Positions 36,951-47,459 of a DNA stretch of 64,000 nt are shown here, piece after piece. A model generated the notes under the pieces. That model worked only from the letters and a program-made list of their open reading frames with translations. It had not been told where the DNA came from and made no database searches. Every line of letters begins with the position of its first letter. Position 1 is the first letter of the stretch. This stretch comes from Zobellia uliginosa. GTDB taxonomy: Bacteria; Bacteroidota; Bacteroidia; Flavobacteriales; Flavobacteriaceae. The translations under genes were made by a program, and so were the position numbers. The stretch covers positions 55,542 through 119,541 of the forward strand of contig NZ_FTOB01000009.1 of assembly GCF_900156625.1 (NCBI RefSeq), written 5' to 3'.

Positions 36951-38957
36951 TCAATATCCTAAAAAGGGGATTCTCCCTATCTCCAAGCCATCGGTCTCCA
37001 GTACCGGTTTTATCACGTTTTTTCCATTGACCGTCTGATAACGTACCCCTTCGTCTATAGGGCTGTATTCCGTTTCTATAAAAAGATCTCCCCGGTCATA
37101 CTTCACATATCTATGGGGATTCTTCCTATAATGTTGATACGCCCTATAATTATCTTCCACCTTTGCCCCACCTATCTTTTTCCTGAACTGTTCAAAAGAT
37201 GAATACTCCTCCGTAGAAGCCACTTCACATACAAAACCATTCCCTATTAAAGCGAACTGATTCCGTGTAAAGTCGATCGGCTCCCCTTGATAATTAAAGA
37301 ATTCTATAACCGTATAACCTTCCCTCTCTTGAATCCGAAGGTCGTATTCCGAACCATAGTTTACGGGCACCAGTGGCACAAACGCCATATACACCTCCCC
37401 ATCTTTCACATAAATGGTCTTATGGCCTTTGGCCGTAAAGTCTTTTCCCGGGATTTTGTCATCACCGACCCATATTTCATCGATAGTATTGGCCCCATCT
37501 CCCCATTGATCATTGGGAATATAAATCCCTACACTCAGGCTGCTTACTTGTTCCCGTTTATATCGTTTTGGACGATAGAGAACCACGGCAGTATTTTTAT
37601 GTTGGGTAACCAGGCGTCTTCCCCTTTCACTGTATAGAATTCCCCGATCTCCATATCCATCGGTCGCTCCCGATAATTTTTCCTGCCCATTGACAATAAA
37701 GCGCGAAAAGATGGTTGCCGTATTTTTAGGGCTCTCGACGATGTTCTTTTTAGGATAGGTAACCAGAAAGCTTTCGGTCTGCTCGCCAGAATGGTAAGGT
37801 ATAGAAGCGGAACCGATGGTATACTTTTCGGTCATATAGGTTTCTATGCGACTGTTCCATGCCCCGTAAGGTTCCAAATCGTAATCGACAAAGGGGTCCA
37901 TGGCATCGGCATTGAGCCCCAACTTCTCCATTCCCCTATCGTCATAGCTGGCACATCCATCTGCGGTAGCAAGGAAATGAAATGGATATTGTCGGTTCTT
38001 TACCCAATCGACAAGATATTTCGGACAATGGTACTCATTTCCATAACAGGAAGCCGCCCTCACCTTTATCCATTCTTCACTGGGAAGGAAATAATCGTCA
38101 AGACGGAAGTAAGGAGTAAGGTCGCCCAATACAAAATCGAACATAGCGAACGGAAGTCCGACCCCTCTCATATCCCATTGATATGCCCTCGACCAAGGCC
38201 CCACCATTTTGGCCGTAGGGAGGTGGTAATGTGCCAATACATCGATCCAAAGACGCTCCTCTATTTCGAGGGCCAATTTTTTAATCGTGCTATCTTGGGC
38301 CATCTCGGCGATCATAGCTATGGGCTCTATCTGCAAAAAGCAATAAGCCTGCGAACTGTATTCCGTGTTTACCCCACTACGGGTAAGTTGCCTCTTGAAC
38401 ATTTGCAAACGTTCCCGGCCTTTCTCGACCTGTATCGTATTACCGGTACGCTCGCCGTACAAAATATTGCCACAGGTAGCCATACAGGGGAAGTTATCAT
38501 TGGTCCCTACAAAGTTCCAATGGTCTTCCAAAAATCCATCGGCAATGCTTTTTAAGTGGCCTTCGAGCTTTACTTTGGCCTTTTCACTGATCAGCGCGCC
38601 GTATTTTGACAGTAAAAAGTTGACACGATGCCATTCTTGATAGTAATCGGGAAAATTTTCGAGGTAGCGATTGGCTTGGGCAATGGCCTTTTTATTTCCC
38701 GAGGCCAAGGCCGCTTGACAATAAGCCAGTGGTTCCAAGGAACGGGTAAAGCCCCACTCTTCCTTTCCTTTCCACTCTCCCTGTTTTGAAAAGTAAGCCA
38801 AGCGCTTGGGCGTAAAGAAATGCTTCAGTTGGTCTTTGGCCCTCTCTTTATCAAGATGGTCATATGAACGGTCTACTTGGCCCTGTGCCTTTGTCGGTAA
38901 AAGTGCCATAACGAATAGACAAGCTGCTAAAAGGAATGTTTCGAACGTTTTTTTCAT
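36951..38957 (-). CDS. secreted toroid/beta-sandwich protein, possible new polysaccharide lyase
   Basis: 668 residues with signal peptide (MKKTFETFLLAACLFVMALL). Residues ~40-340 are helical repeats (LEPLAYCQAALASGNKKAIA, EWHRVNFLLSKYGALISEK, DNFPCMATCGNILYGERTGN, TEYSSQAYCFLQIEPIAMIA). Residues ~370-668 are beta-rich (TATIFSRFIVNG, GILYSERGRRLVTQHKNTAV, YTVIEFFNYQGEP). This helical-toroid plus antiparallel-sandwich layout is shared by several lyase families (PL8, PL15, PL17, PL21), and the NTEYSSQAY stretch could supply the Asn/Tyr of such an active site, but I recognise no family. It is flanked on both sides by heparinase-like lyases in one operon, which suggests that it acts on the same polymer. 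Confidence 0.55.
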   Translation of the reverse strand: MKKTFETFLLAACLFVMALLPTKAQGQVDRSYDHLDKERAKDQLKHFFTPKRLAYFSKQGEWKGKEEWGFTRSLEPLAYCQAALASGNKKAIAQANRYLENFPDYYQEWHRVNFLLSKYGALISEKAKVKLEGHLKSIADGFLEDHWNFVGTNDNFPCMATCGNILYGERTGNTIQVEKGRERLQMFKRQLTRSGVNTEYSSQAYCFLQIEPIAMIAEMAQDSTIKKLALEIEERLWIDVLAHYHLPTAKMVGPWSRAYQWDMRGVGLPFAMFDFVLGDLTPYFRLDDYFLPSEEWIKVRAASCYGNEYHCPKYLVDWVKNRQYPFHFLATADGCASYDDRGMEKLGLNADAMDPFVDYDLEPYGAWNSRIETYMTEKYTIGSASIPYHSGEQTESFLVTYPKKNIVESPKNTATIFSRFIVNGQEKLSGATDGYGDRGILYSERGRRLVTQHKNTAVVLYRPKRYKREQVSSLSVGIYIPNDQWGDGANTIDEIWVGDDKIPGKDFTAKGHKTIYVKDGEVYMAFVPLVPVNYGSEYDLRIQEREGYTVIEFFNYQGEPIDFTRNQFALIGNGFVCEVASTEEYSSFEQFRKKIGGAKVEDNYRAYQHYRKNPHRYVKYDRGDLFIETEYSPIDEGVRYQTVNGKNVIKPVLETDGLEIGRIPFLGY

Positions 38958-39088
38958 TTGGTTTGGTCTTTGTTCCCAGGGTCGGTTTATTGGTTTTACA
39001 ATCGTACAATACGACCGGTCGATACAGGGGCCGGCCCTAAGCCCAGATAATGAATCGGTAAATTATGTTTCGCTTCGCACAAGCCTTT

Positions 39089-41668
39089 TTAGATTTCTGC
39101 GATTACTTTTCCATTACGGATTACCTTGTAGGTGGTACGCCCCTTTTCGTTCTCCTTAAAAATGACCCTATCTTTCTGGTCTTGCCATTCTATGGAGACT
39201 TCGGTCTTAGATTCGTTCCATTTTATCAGTGGTTTTTCCTCTCCATGATAGTAAGGAAAAAGCAGCATCTTGAAATTAGGGTTCACCCCATAGGAAGGAA
39301 TGACCAAGCGCTTGGCCATACCAAAACTTCTACCATCGGGCCAATCTCTTGCATCTTTGTATTCAAAGGTTTCCAACCGTATCTGGGGATTCTTGAATAT
39401 ATCTTCGGGAACGGTACGATCCAAAACCTTGACCAATAATTGGGCGTCTCCCTCTTTCGGTTCGAATTTCAAGGTACCCCAGGCCCCTTCGGTCCTTTTC
39501 GTATCACCGCCTAGTATGATTTCGTCAATTTGAAGACTAAGCATTTCCACATCGCTATCGACCATCATGATCCATTCATAGGTGTGGTCTTTGCTATCTT
39601 TTTGAATATCGTCTACCACTAGGGCATAAGGGTGTGCCCCTCGCACGAGTCCTGCCGAACGAAACGCTTTTTCAACGGGATTGTGCTTTACACGAACCGG
39701 ACGGGCATATTCATCCCACATTCTGGGATCGCCACTTTCAAAGCCGTTGTAGTAGGCTTCGACCACCGGTGAGCGGTCGATATTCGCCTTCCAGTCAAAA
39801 TTTGGGTGTTTGGCCAGCCACTTATCGGTTTCCCCGGTCAAGTATTCCCATCGTTTAAAACGGCGTCTTGGTTGGTCTTTATCGGCAAACCCGCTCAAGG
39901 TACCCTGCCAATACCAATCGTACGCATACTTGGCGTTCAAAACCCCAAACGTAGCGTCGTCGTTATCTACAAGGCCTAACCATTCTCCCGGGGGCGGCAC
40001 ATAACCTTGTCCCTTACCGTCGATGATCACACAATTGTGATGTCGTGATTCTATACCCCTAAAACGATCGATCGCCCACGCCCTTCCGGCTCCAGAAAAG
40101 GTAAAATTCCCACGATCGGCGTGTTGATGGCTTGGCCCTATTTGATCATCGCGGCATTCCAATTGTAGCTGTACCTCATCGTCACCCCAATTCGAACGGG
40201 TAATCAAGGACTTGCGTTCGGGATCAAAATACGTATTGGGGAGTCCTAATCGCTTTCCTGCTTCAAAATCGGTCGGCAAGGGGTCATCAGCAAAAATAAT
40301 TTGATACATGACATAGCCTCTTCCTCCGTCCAACTTATCGCCGCCGCCATTTTGATAGGCTAGGGTTTCTTGTAAAACATAATTTACCAAAGGATCTTGG
40401 GGATAACTGCGCTTCCAGGCGAGAAGGGTCTGCAGGGTAGGTCCGGCCTCCCCCCCATCTCCATGGCTAATAAAACGTGCACCTCCCGGTTGTACCGAAT
40501 TGGCATACCATTTCAAGGAATTATACCAACGTTTCTGATTCCATAGATTATGCCCTCTTCTAGCCATGGCCACAAGCGCAGGTCCATGCCAACGTAGTCC
40601 AAATTGAGTGTATCCAATAGCCTCTTTGCTCATCCCCATTTCTGACCATCCGTATTTTTGGTAATCGGTCTGAACTTCTTTCTGGTGTTCGTAGACACGA
40701 GCATCGTTACCCTCTTCCCCTTCGGTAGCCAAAGAGGTCAGTAATAGTCCTGATCCTACGGCAATCCAATTCCAATTACGGAAATGATGGGGCATATGTG
40801 AGCCCATGGCCGTCTTTCCTTTGGTGTAAGTATTCAAAAGGTTTCTACAGCTCTTCTGCTGTCTTTTATTCATCCAGTTATAGGCGAAATCATATAAAAA
40901 GGCAAAATAAGGCTCTCCTCCAATGGCGTCTTTTCGACCGCTACGCCACACATCACTGTTGAGTTGTGAATTGAATTTTAAAGCATTGCCATCATCCCCT
41001 CCTTGGGATAGAATTTCCGACGCGCTTTTAAAGGCTCGGTCCATTTGATCCAAATTCTTTTGATAGATTTTCCCGAGGTTGGTTATCACCGTGGCCAGTT
41101 CAGCCCCTTTTTCCGTGTCGTCTCGCAATAGGCAGTCAAATGTTTCCAATAAAAGGACATAAAGAAACTGCGGACGGTGGTGCCAACTCACCCCATCGCC
41201 TTCCCCAGCTTTGGGGTAATTATCAAGTAAACCCTTAGCTTTCTTTATATTTCCGGCCAATAAGGCTTGATAGACATTGTAACTGGCCGTATGTTCCTTA
41301 CGGATCGATATATCTTGGTACGCCCTTAGATTTTTTAAGGCGAGCCTTCCGGTCTTCGTATTCTTAGACCGGTTTCTAATATCCTCCAAATCCTCCGGGG
41401 AAAATAAAATTCTGGGATGCACCCCAGGTTCAGGTACGGTTCCGAAGGCATCCTTTACAAAGAAAGGAGAATCAAGGGCCTCCATCGTAATTTCAGGGGA
41501 AGCGGGCCATTGATATTCCCCATTAAGAATTTGTTCCGCGGAATATTCGCCCGGAAGCTCCTTCTTTTTCAGCAAATTTTCTTGTCCCCTACCGGAGACC
41601 TGCCCCTCACTTTCGTTATAGGCCAACAGCCCTATAAAGCAAAGTGCTACGGTTATTCTTTTATTCAT
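39089..41668 (-). CDS. heparinase II/III-family polysaccharide lyase
   Basis: 859 residues from the ATG at 41666-41668 (MNKRITVALCFIGLLAYN); the longer frame opens with TTG and adds only four residues. N-terminal text VPEPGVHPRILFSPEDLEDI is shared with the 1689-residue lyase, showing common ancestry. A helical toroid follows (~100-460; MPHHFRNWNWIAVGSGLLLT, SKEAIGYTQFGLRWHGPALV, ARFISHGDGGEAGPT). The beta-sandwich holds the family hallmark GPSHQHADRGNFTFSG (H518, H520, D522 counted from the TTG) and AWAIDRF, then ESRHHNCVIIDGKGQ. Heparinase II/III enzymes cleave next to uronic acids, leaving the unsaturated ends that GH105 uses. It is first of the lyase genes after susD, with a 726-base gap before it. 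Confidence 0.85.
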   Translation of the reverse strand: MNKRITVALCFIGLLAYNESEGQVSGRGQENLLKKKELPGEYSAEQILNGEYQWPASPEITMEALDSPFFVKDAFGTVPEPGVHPRILFSPEDLEDIRNRSKNTKTGRLALKNLRAYQDISIRKEHTASYNVYQALLAGNIKKAKGLLDNYPKAGEGDGVSWHHRPQFLYVLLLETFDCLLRDDTEKGAELATVITNLGKIYQKNLDQMDRAFKSASEILSQGGDDGNALKFNSQLNSDVWRSGRKDAIGGEPYFAFLYDFAYNWMNKRQQKSCRNLLNTYTKGKTAMGSHMPHHFRNWNWIAVGSGLLLTSLATEGEEGNDARVYEHQKEVQTDYQKYGWSEMGMSKEAIGYTQFGLRWHGPALVAMARRGHNLWNQKRWYNSLKWYANSVQPGGARFISHGDGGEAGPTLQTLLAWKRSYPQDPLVNYVLQETLAYQNGGGDKLDGGRGYVMYQIIFADDPLPTDFEAGKRLGLPNTYFDPERKSLITRSNWGDDEVQLQLECRDDQIGPSHQHADRGNFTFSGAGRAWAIDRFRGIESRHHNCVIIDGKGQGYVPPPGEWLGLVDNDDATFGVLNAKYAYDWYWQGTLSGFADKDQPRRRFKRWEYLTGETDKWLAKHPNFDWKANIDRSPVVEAYYNGFESGDPRMWDEYARPVRVKHNPVEKAFRSAGLVRGAHPYALVVDDIQKDSKDHTYEWIMMVDSDVEMLSLQIDEIILGGDTKRTEGAWGTLKFEPKEGDAQLLVKVLDRTVPEDIFKNPQIRLETFEYKDARDWPDGRSFGMAKRLVIPSYGVNPNFKMLLFPYYHGEEKPLIKWNESKTEVSIEWQDQKDRVIFKENEKGRTTYKVIRNGKVIAEI

Positions 41669-42394
41669 AACTAGATTCAAGTTTTATATTCGACTCAAAA
41701 TTTTATTTTTCAATACGGCTTTTCCGTCCCCTGGGAAAGAGACCCTGCCGAGAACAAAATAAGGCCACCCTCCTTTTTTTTATCGGTCCCCAAGGTGCAA
41801 TCTCTTGCGCTAAGGTTGCACAACAGGGTTTTAAGGCCTATATAATGGGACTTCATAAAAATATTGCAAGTAGAAAGGAGCTTGGCGCCCCCCTTTATGC
41901 TTTCTATTTCGTTCTGTATGAAGTTCCCTCTTGCCCAACCCTTTATATAAATGCCCCATATCAGGTACAATGCCCTTTGGGATTCATAAAAAATTAAGAT
42001 AAGGGTGTTGCCCCCATTTTGGTATTTACAGAGGATTTTAAAGGAGTGATTGTTTACGCCCATTCCCCGTGATTACTGTCTTTGAAAGAAAAAACAGTAG
42101 TATCGACGATATAGGTTTAGTGGTAGGTTTTGGAAAGAAAATCGTCGGTAATTGTATTAAACAGTAGGTTCAAAAATGGTACTGTTCTTTGTTTTACTTG
42201 CTCTACCCTCTGCACTGAAACTCCTTATGTAAAAAACCCCACCGACCTCCCTTCCCATATGATGGCTATATTTAAGATACAGCGTCATACCGGAAGGGAC
42301 CTCTGGTGCCTCAAAAAATCGCAAGGTTGAAGATGGCAGTTAAAAACCTGCCAAATCAAGGGCAATATATAGAACTTTTAGCCCTACTTGTTTA
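41669..42394. other. long intergenic gap between susD (PUL2) and the lyase gene
   Basis: 726 bases without a convincing gene on either strand. Frames of 66 and 117 codons exist but lack protein-like composition. It contains a short GTGCAA/TTGCAC inverted repeat (41795-41821) and a run of T at 41773-41781. It could hold an internal promoter or a regulatory RNA for the lyase genes. Confidence 0.4.
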
Positions 42395-44071
42395 TTAATT
42401 GTTGTAATTATCGTTATAATCGGTTTCTCCCAAAGGAACGGGGGTATACATTCCCTCATAAGGAAAAGCAATGGCAGGAATAGCAACTCCGGCTTCGTTG
42501 AATTTATTACCGTCAATTTCCTTTTTAAAACCCTTCATATATAACATGCGATCACCACCTTCACCGGCAAGCTCCCTTAATCGTTCCTCCTCTACCGATT
42601 GTGGCGTAACCGAAGCCAGATCCGTCAGTCCTGCCCTTTGTCGCACCACATTAACATCGGCGGTAGCACCGATTACATCGTTGTTTACAGAAAGACGAAG
42701 CATGGCTCGTGACAGATAAAGCTCAGCCAATCGCATCAAAGGCAGTTGGGCATACCTTCCATCTTCGGCCCGATAATACTTATCGATCCAAATATGGTTC
42801 TTTGTTACCTTGGGATTACCGTCAAAAGAAGTCATATAGGCCACTCTTTCCGGTACCGACATACCCACGGTATCCACTGCAGCATTTCTATCAGCTCCTG
42901 CCTTTAGGAAATAATAAAGTTGATTGAACCTTTTATCGGCCAAGGCTTCGGGTGTAGGAGTATTGGTCGTCATATCCATCCATCCCATTCGCCCCAAGGC
43001 GTAATAAGACAGTGCCATGGTTCCGGCCCAACTCTGTATCCAACCATTTACATTACCGTTCTCATCAAGGGTGCCATCTCCTCTACCACCTCCATTGGCC
43101 CTGTAATAGCCAATTTTAGTCATTCGGGCAAAGGGAATATCGTTATCACTTGATTCAGGACGAAAAGCCACCTCCCAAATCACCTCATTCGCCTTGGCGT
43201 CGCCAAAATTTCTTGTCCAGGCCGTTTCAGGATCTTGGGAAAGGTCATAATACCCTTTGGTATCTACCGCATCGGTAATGACAAAATCGCATTCATCTAA
43301 GGCCCCGGCATGATCTCCCATGGCAAATTTTATGCGATACAGTAAGGTCGCTGCCGCATACTTATTAGCTCGCCCCGCTTTAGCGTGTTGTTCAGGAAGC
43401 AGCTCTTTTGCCTTTTGCAAATCGGAAAGCATCAAATCATAAAATTCTTGAACGCTGCCCAATTGTGAACTCCGCAATGCATCGGCCGTTTCGTCAAAAT
43501 TCTGTTTTAATGGAATATATCTTCCCGAATTATCCCCTCCCGGTACGTAGGTAGGCATAAAGCCCTTGGCCAAATGATAATTGGTCCAAGCTCTCATGAA
43601 ATACAACTCCCCCTTTTGCTGTTGCAGCTGATCTCGATCTTCGGGAGTCATGGCAGAAAAGGCATCGGTACCTTCTTGCTCTTTCTCCTCGATAAATTTC
43701 AAACCTGGTAATATTTGGTTCAAAACCCTGTATAGTTGGGCAAATTCGGCATCGCCCTCTGAATTGGATACTGCCGTAAAATCACGGTCGTATTGATTGA
43801 TCGCGGCATGCTCCAAAGGTTGATGGTCGGTATGGGTAGAAATATCACTTATTACAAAATCGCGATATGCCGAATAACCATAAGGGGCTGTCCAACCTGA
43901 GTTAAGAAAAAATCCGTAGTAAGAATCCACAACGGAAAGCTCAAACTCATCCACACTGTTCCAAGGAAACAGTTGAGGGCGCTCCAACTCAAAAAATTCA
44001 TCGTCATTGCACTGTACAAAAACCAAAGCCAATAGCGATAAAACTATTAAGGTACTATATCTATTTTTCAT
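42395..44071 (-). CDS. SusD/RagB-family outer-membrane glycan-binding lipoprotein (PUL2)
   Basis: 558 residues with lipobox FVQC (MKNRYSTLIVLSLLALVFVQCN). SusD features: GELYFMRAWTNYHLAKGFMP, LMLSDLQKAKELLPEQHAKA, AATLLYRIKFAMGDHAGALDE, and a C-terminal LPLMRLAELYLSRAMLRLSV then EERLRELAGEGGDRMLYMKG. It is longer than the PUL1 homologue and its binding-site regions differ. It forms the surface lid over the partner SusC encoded 18 bases upstream. Confidence 0.94.
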   Translation of the reverse strand: MKNRYSTLIVLSLLALVFVQCNDDEFFELERPQLFPWNSVDEFELSVVDSYYGFFLNSGWTAPYGYSAYRDFVISDISTHTDHQPLEHAAINQYDRDFTAVSNSEGDAEFAQLYRVLNQILPGLKFIEEKEQEGTDAFSAMTPEDRDQLQQQKGELYFMRAWTNYHLAKGFMPTYVPGGDNSGRYIPLKQNFDETADALRSSQLGSVQEFYDLMLSDLQKAKELLPEQHAKAGRANKYAAATLLYRIKFAMGDHAGALDECDFVITDAVDTKGYYDLSQDPETAWTRNFGDAKANEVIWEVAFRPESSDNDIPFARMTKIGYYRANGGGRGDGTLDENGNVNGWIQSWAGTMALSYYALGRMGWMDMTTNTPTPEALADKRFNQLYYFLKAGADRNAAVDTVGMSVPERVAYMTSFDGNPKVTKNHIWIDKYYRAEDGRYAQLPLMRLAELYLSRAMLRLSVNNDVIGATADVNVVRQRAGLTDLASVTPQSVEEERLRELAGEGGDRMLYMKGFKKEIDGNKFNEAGVAIPAIAFPYEGMYTPVPLGETDYNDNYNN

Positions 44072-44089
44072 CGTTCGTCTTTTTTTTGA

Positions 44090-47000
44090 TTAGAAATTAA
44101 GGTTGATACCGAGGGAGAACGTTCTTCTCTGTGGTCCGGAAGAACGAGATGTCATTCCATTAAGAACACCATCACCGCCATAACGCTGAAGCTCGGGGTC
44201 AAAACCTGTATAATCAGTAATAGTAAGTAGGTTTGTGGCATTGAAATATAGACGGCATTTTGAAACTCCCAAGCGGTCTATAACGGAAGCAGGAATAGAA
44301 TATCCCAGAACCAGCTCTTTCAACTTTATATAATCCCCTCTTTGAAGAAATTTGGACTCAGCCCCATCGTACAGAAATTTACCTCCTTCTACATATTCAC
44401 CCTCATCATTATATGGATATCGATTCCCATACACCAACTGCGGATATTCAGCAATATCACCCGGTTTCTCCCAAGATTTGGTATAGGCATCAGCCAATAC
44501 CGGAGCGCTTCCTGTCCCTAAACCTTTGTATAGGTCATCATTGTAGATGTAGTTCCCCCCTTGGAAAGAAAATAATACGGAAAGATCAAAGTTCTTATAT
44601 TTAAAATCATTGAAAAAACCACCATAATAAGTCGGTAAGGCCGTTTTATTCTCTTGAATCATCCTGTTATTCCCCTTATTATTGGTCGTTGCCGGGATCA
44701 ACCTACCTGTTTTGACGGTAGCACCTGTTTCTTCATAAACTTCCCTATCAACCTCATAAATCATTGAAACCCCAGTTTGAGGATCCACTCCCGCAGATTC
44801 CGGTAGATAATATTGACCTATTGCCGCCCCTGATCTCGTAAGCGTATAGTATCTATTAGCGGCATATTTAATTATCCCCTTTCCTGTTTTATCCGCTTCA
44901 GGGTTAAGAGCTACAACTTCATTTTCGTTAAAGGCGACATTACCGCCCACGGTCCATGAAAATTTATCATTGTTCACGGCTACCCATGAAACATCCAATT
45001 CAATTCCCTTATTGACCATGTCTCCAATGTTCTCCACAAAAGAACCTCCTCTTGCCGTACCACCATTTCCGCTAGCCAAACCAGAAGAATAAGGTAGTGG
45101 TGTTGCCAATAGCATATCCTCCACATCTTGTTTATAGTAGGCAATGGAACCGTTGACCCTATTTTTAAGGAATCCGAAGTCTACACCAAAATCACTCATG
45201 GTAGAAGTTTCCCATGATGCCAATTTGTTAGCGAAATTAGTGATGTAAGTATTTCCTACCCCTCCATAATTTCTAATAGAGGTATTGGTAGAATAATTGG
45301 TTTCCGTTACATAAGGAATACTTGAATTACCGGTCTGTCCGATACTTCCCCTTAACTTTAAAAGCGAAATCCAATCTGCCGATGACAAGAAATTCTCATC
45401 CGAGATAATCCAGCCGGCCGACCCGGAATAGAAAGTCCCCCATCGGTTTTCCTTTACGAACTTAGCCGAACCTTCCCTACTCACACTGGCTCCAAGCAAA
45501 TATCGATCTTTAAATTTATAGTCTAAACGCGAAAAGAAGTTTCTACGGTAGCCTTCCGAGCTCAAGTAATCGGAACCGGTAATGGGATCGGTCGATTTTC
45601 TTACTTCATGGAACACCCCTAAAAGGTTGGTGCCCTGAACCCCGGTCCATGTGCTTTTTGATGCTCCCTGTTCAAATCCGCCCACAAAATCAATATTGTG
45701 ATCTTCGCCGAAAGTATGGTTGTAATTTACGAGTGAATTAAAAACATATCCATAACTCTGAGTAGCGCTTCCATTACCCGTATTGCCTTGGGTCGCAAAA
45801 TTTTGTGTAATGGCTCCCGCTTTGTACGAATCGCTCTTGCCCATACTTATATTGGGCTGATAATTTGCCGACAATGTCAAGCCTTTTACAAACGGCATCT
45901 TCCACTTGGCAAAAACCACGGAATTAACCCCAAAATTACGGCTATTATTAGACCTGAATTTAGGATCTGAATTTGCTAACGGATGAGCCCCGGTCTCGGC
46001 ATTCCAATAACCAGATGCGTTGGTATCGCTATAGACGGGCAGCCAAGTAAGACCGTGTACAAAGCCTGCCCCACTATTACTACTCTTGTTATACTTTCCA
46101 AAAATCCTTAGGCCGTAGGTAAGGCTTCCTTTTACAAACTCCACATTTAAACGGCCCGATACGTTTTCACCACCCTCATTTATATAATTTCCATCATAGC
46201 TTCTGTAATTGACCGTCGCATAAAGATTTGAATTTTCGGTACCACTAGAGGCCGAAAAATTGACATCATGGTAACTTCCGACCCGTGTCAACAGATCGTT
46301 CCAATTGGTATTTGTACTTCGAGCCTCTTCATTGGTAATTGTTTCATTACCCGTTGCCCATGGATTTTGGGACATTACGCTCTGCTGAAAATCCCAGCTG
46401 GTACCATCGTAGTTTTGGCTACCAATCTCCATAATATCAAATAACCTATCTGTACCGGCATACCCTAGATCGGTATTTGTAAATTGAGATAATCCTGAAT
46501 GATAGTTGAGGTTAAAACGCGGGTTACCCCTTTTTCCCCTTTTAGTGGTCACTATGATTACCCCGTTGGAAGCCCTTGAACCATACACTGCCGTAGCGGC
46601 CGCATCTTTCAACACTTCAATAGATTCAACGTCATTTGGATTGATATCGCCTTGACCTCCGCCAACACCATCAACTATCCAAAGGGGCGAGTTTCCTGAA
46701 TTTATGGAGCTGATACCTCTCAAGGTAACCTGTCCGTTCGTAACCTGTACCCCAGACGCCCTACCTGCCAAGGCAGTTGTTATCGAACCTGTTGCCGTCT
46801 GTGCAATCTTGGCACCGTCTACCTTCGCGATCGACCCTATTACATCACGTTTTTTCTTGGTACCATAGGCAACAACAACGACCTCATCTAAATTCTCGGA
46901 AGATTCTTGCAACACAACATTAATAATCGTATTTCCTCCGACAAGTTCTTCCTTGGCCTCAAAACCAACAAAGGAGAACAATAGCACTTCCCCTCTATCA

Positions 47001-47212
47001 ACCTTAATATTATAGTTACCATCAAAATCGGCGACCACCCCTCTATTGGTTCCCTTGACCACCACATTTACTCCAGGAAGTAGCTCCCCTTCATTATCAG
47101 TAACCGTTCCGGAAACCGTTTGTTGTGCTTGAGCGGAAAAGATACTCCCTGATAAAATCATCAAGAAATAAACCAATTTCAGCCCTAGAGTTTGCTTTTT
47201 ACATTTTTTCAT
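44090..47212 (-). CDS. SusC/RagA-family TonB-dependent receptor (PUL2)
   Basis: 1040 residues. Signal peptide (KLVYFLMILSGSIFSAQAQ), regulatory domain (VSGTVTDNEGELLPGVNVVV, ADFDGNYNIKV, LLFSFVGFEAKEE), TonB-box region LDEVVVVAYGTKKKRD, plug (LAGRASGVQV, VTLRGISSINSGNSPLWIVD, EVLKDAAATAVYGSRASNGV), then the barrel with the ending RTFSLGINLNF. Imports oligosaccharides with its SusD partner. A divergent hybrid regulator begins 583 bases away, the usual arrangement for a regulator controlling its susC operon. Confidence 0.96.
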   Translation of the reverse strand: MKKCKKQTLGLKLVYFLMILSGSIFSAQAQQTVSGTVTDNEGELLPGVNVVVKGTNRGVVADFDGNYNIKVDRGEVLLFSFVGFEAKEELVGGNTIINVVLQESSENLDEVVVVAYGTKKKRDVIGSIAKVDGAKIAQTATGSITTALAGRASGVQVTNGQVTLRGISSINSGNSPLWIVDGVGGGQGDINPNDVESIEVLKDAAATAVYGSRASNGVIIVTTKRGKRGNPRFNLNYHSGLSQFTNTDLGYAGTDRLFDIMEIGSQNYDGTSWDFQQSVMSQNPWATGNETITNEEARSTNTNWNDLLTRVGSYHDVNFSASSGTENSNLYATVNYRSYDGNYINEGGENVSGRLNVEFVKGSLTYGLRIFGKYNKSSNSGAGFVHGLTWLPVYSDTNASGYWNAETGAHPLANSDPKFRSNNSRNFGVNSVVFAKWKMPFVKGLTLSANYQPNISMGKSDSYKAGAITQNFATQGNTGNGSATQSYGYVFNSLVNYNHTFGEDHNIDFVGGFEQGASKSTWTGVQGTNLLGVFHEVRKSTDPITGSDYLSSEGYRRNFFSRLDYKFKDRYLLGASVSREGSAKFVKENRWGTFYSGSAGWIISDENFLSSADWISLLKLRGSIGQTGNSSIPYVTETNYSTNTSIRNYGGVGNTYITNFANKLASWETSTMSDFGVDFGFLKNRVNGSIAYYKQDVEDMLLATPLPYSSGLASGNGGTARGGSFVENIGDMVNKGIELDVSWVAVNNDKFSWTVGGNVAFNENEVVALNPEADKTGKGIIKYAANRYYTLTRSGAAIGQYYLPESAGVDPQTGVSMIYEVDREVYEETGATVKTGRLIPATTNNKGNNRMIQENKTALPTYYGGFFNDFKYKNFDLSVLFSFQGGNYIYNDDLYKGLGTGSAPVLADAYTKSWEKPGDIAEYPQLVYGNRYPYNDEGEYVEGGKFLYDGAESKFLQRGDYIKLKELVLGYSIPASVIDRLGVSKCRLYFNATNLLTITDYTGFDPELQRYGGDGVLNGMTSRSSGPQRRTFSLGINLNF

Positions 47213-47459
47213 AATTTTTTGGTTGTAGTTATTATATTCCTAAATACTGATACCCAAAAGTCAGAATACATTAACTCATACACATGCCCGGAAGTGCCAA
47301 AAGCTTTTCTATATGTTGCAAGCGGCTATTCTAGTTGAATTTGAAGAAAATGGGTGATGGAGACATGTAAATGAAACTTGGGGCATGCCCTTATCGATGG
47401 GAATTCAGTTTTTTGGACTAGAGAAAAAATTCTTTTCCCCGTCCATTAAAACAGAACAT

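Noticed and set aside
37791..38555. 254-codon plus-strand frame opposite the 668-residue secreted protein
   Set aside because: Antisense shadow; the minus-strand protein has a signal peptide and continuous domain text.
41710..42063. 117-codon minus-strand frame in the PUL2 gap
   Set aside because: Composition and cysteine pattern are not protein-like and there is no start context; left as unannotated gap.
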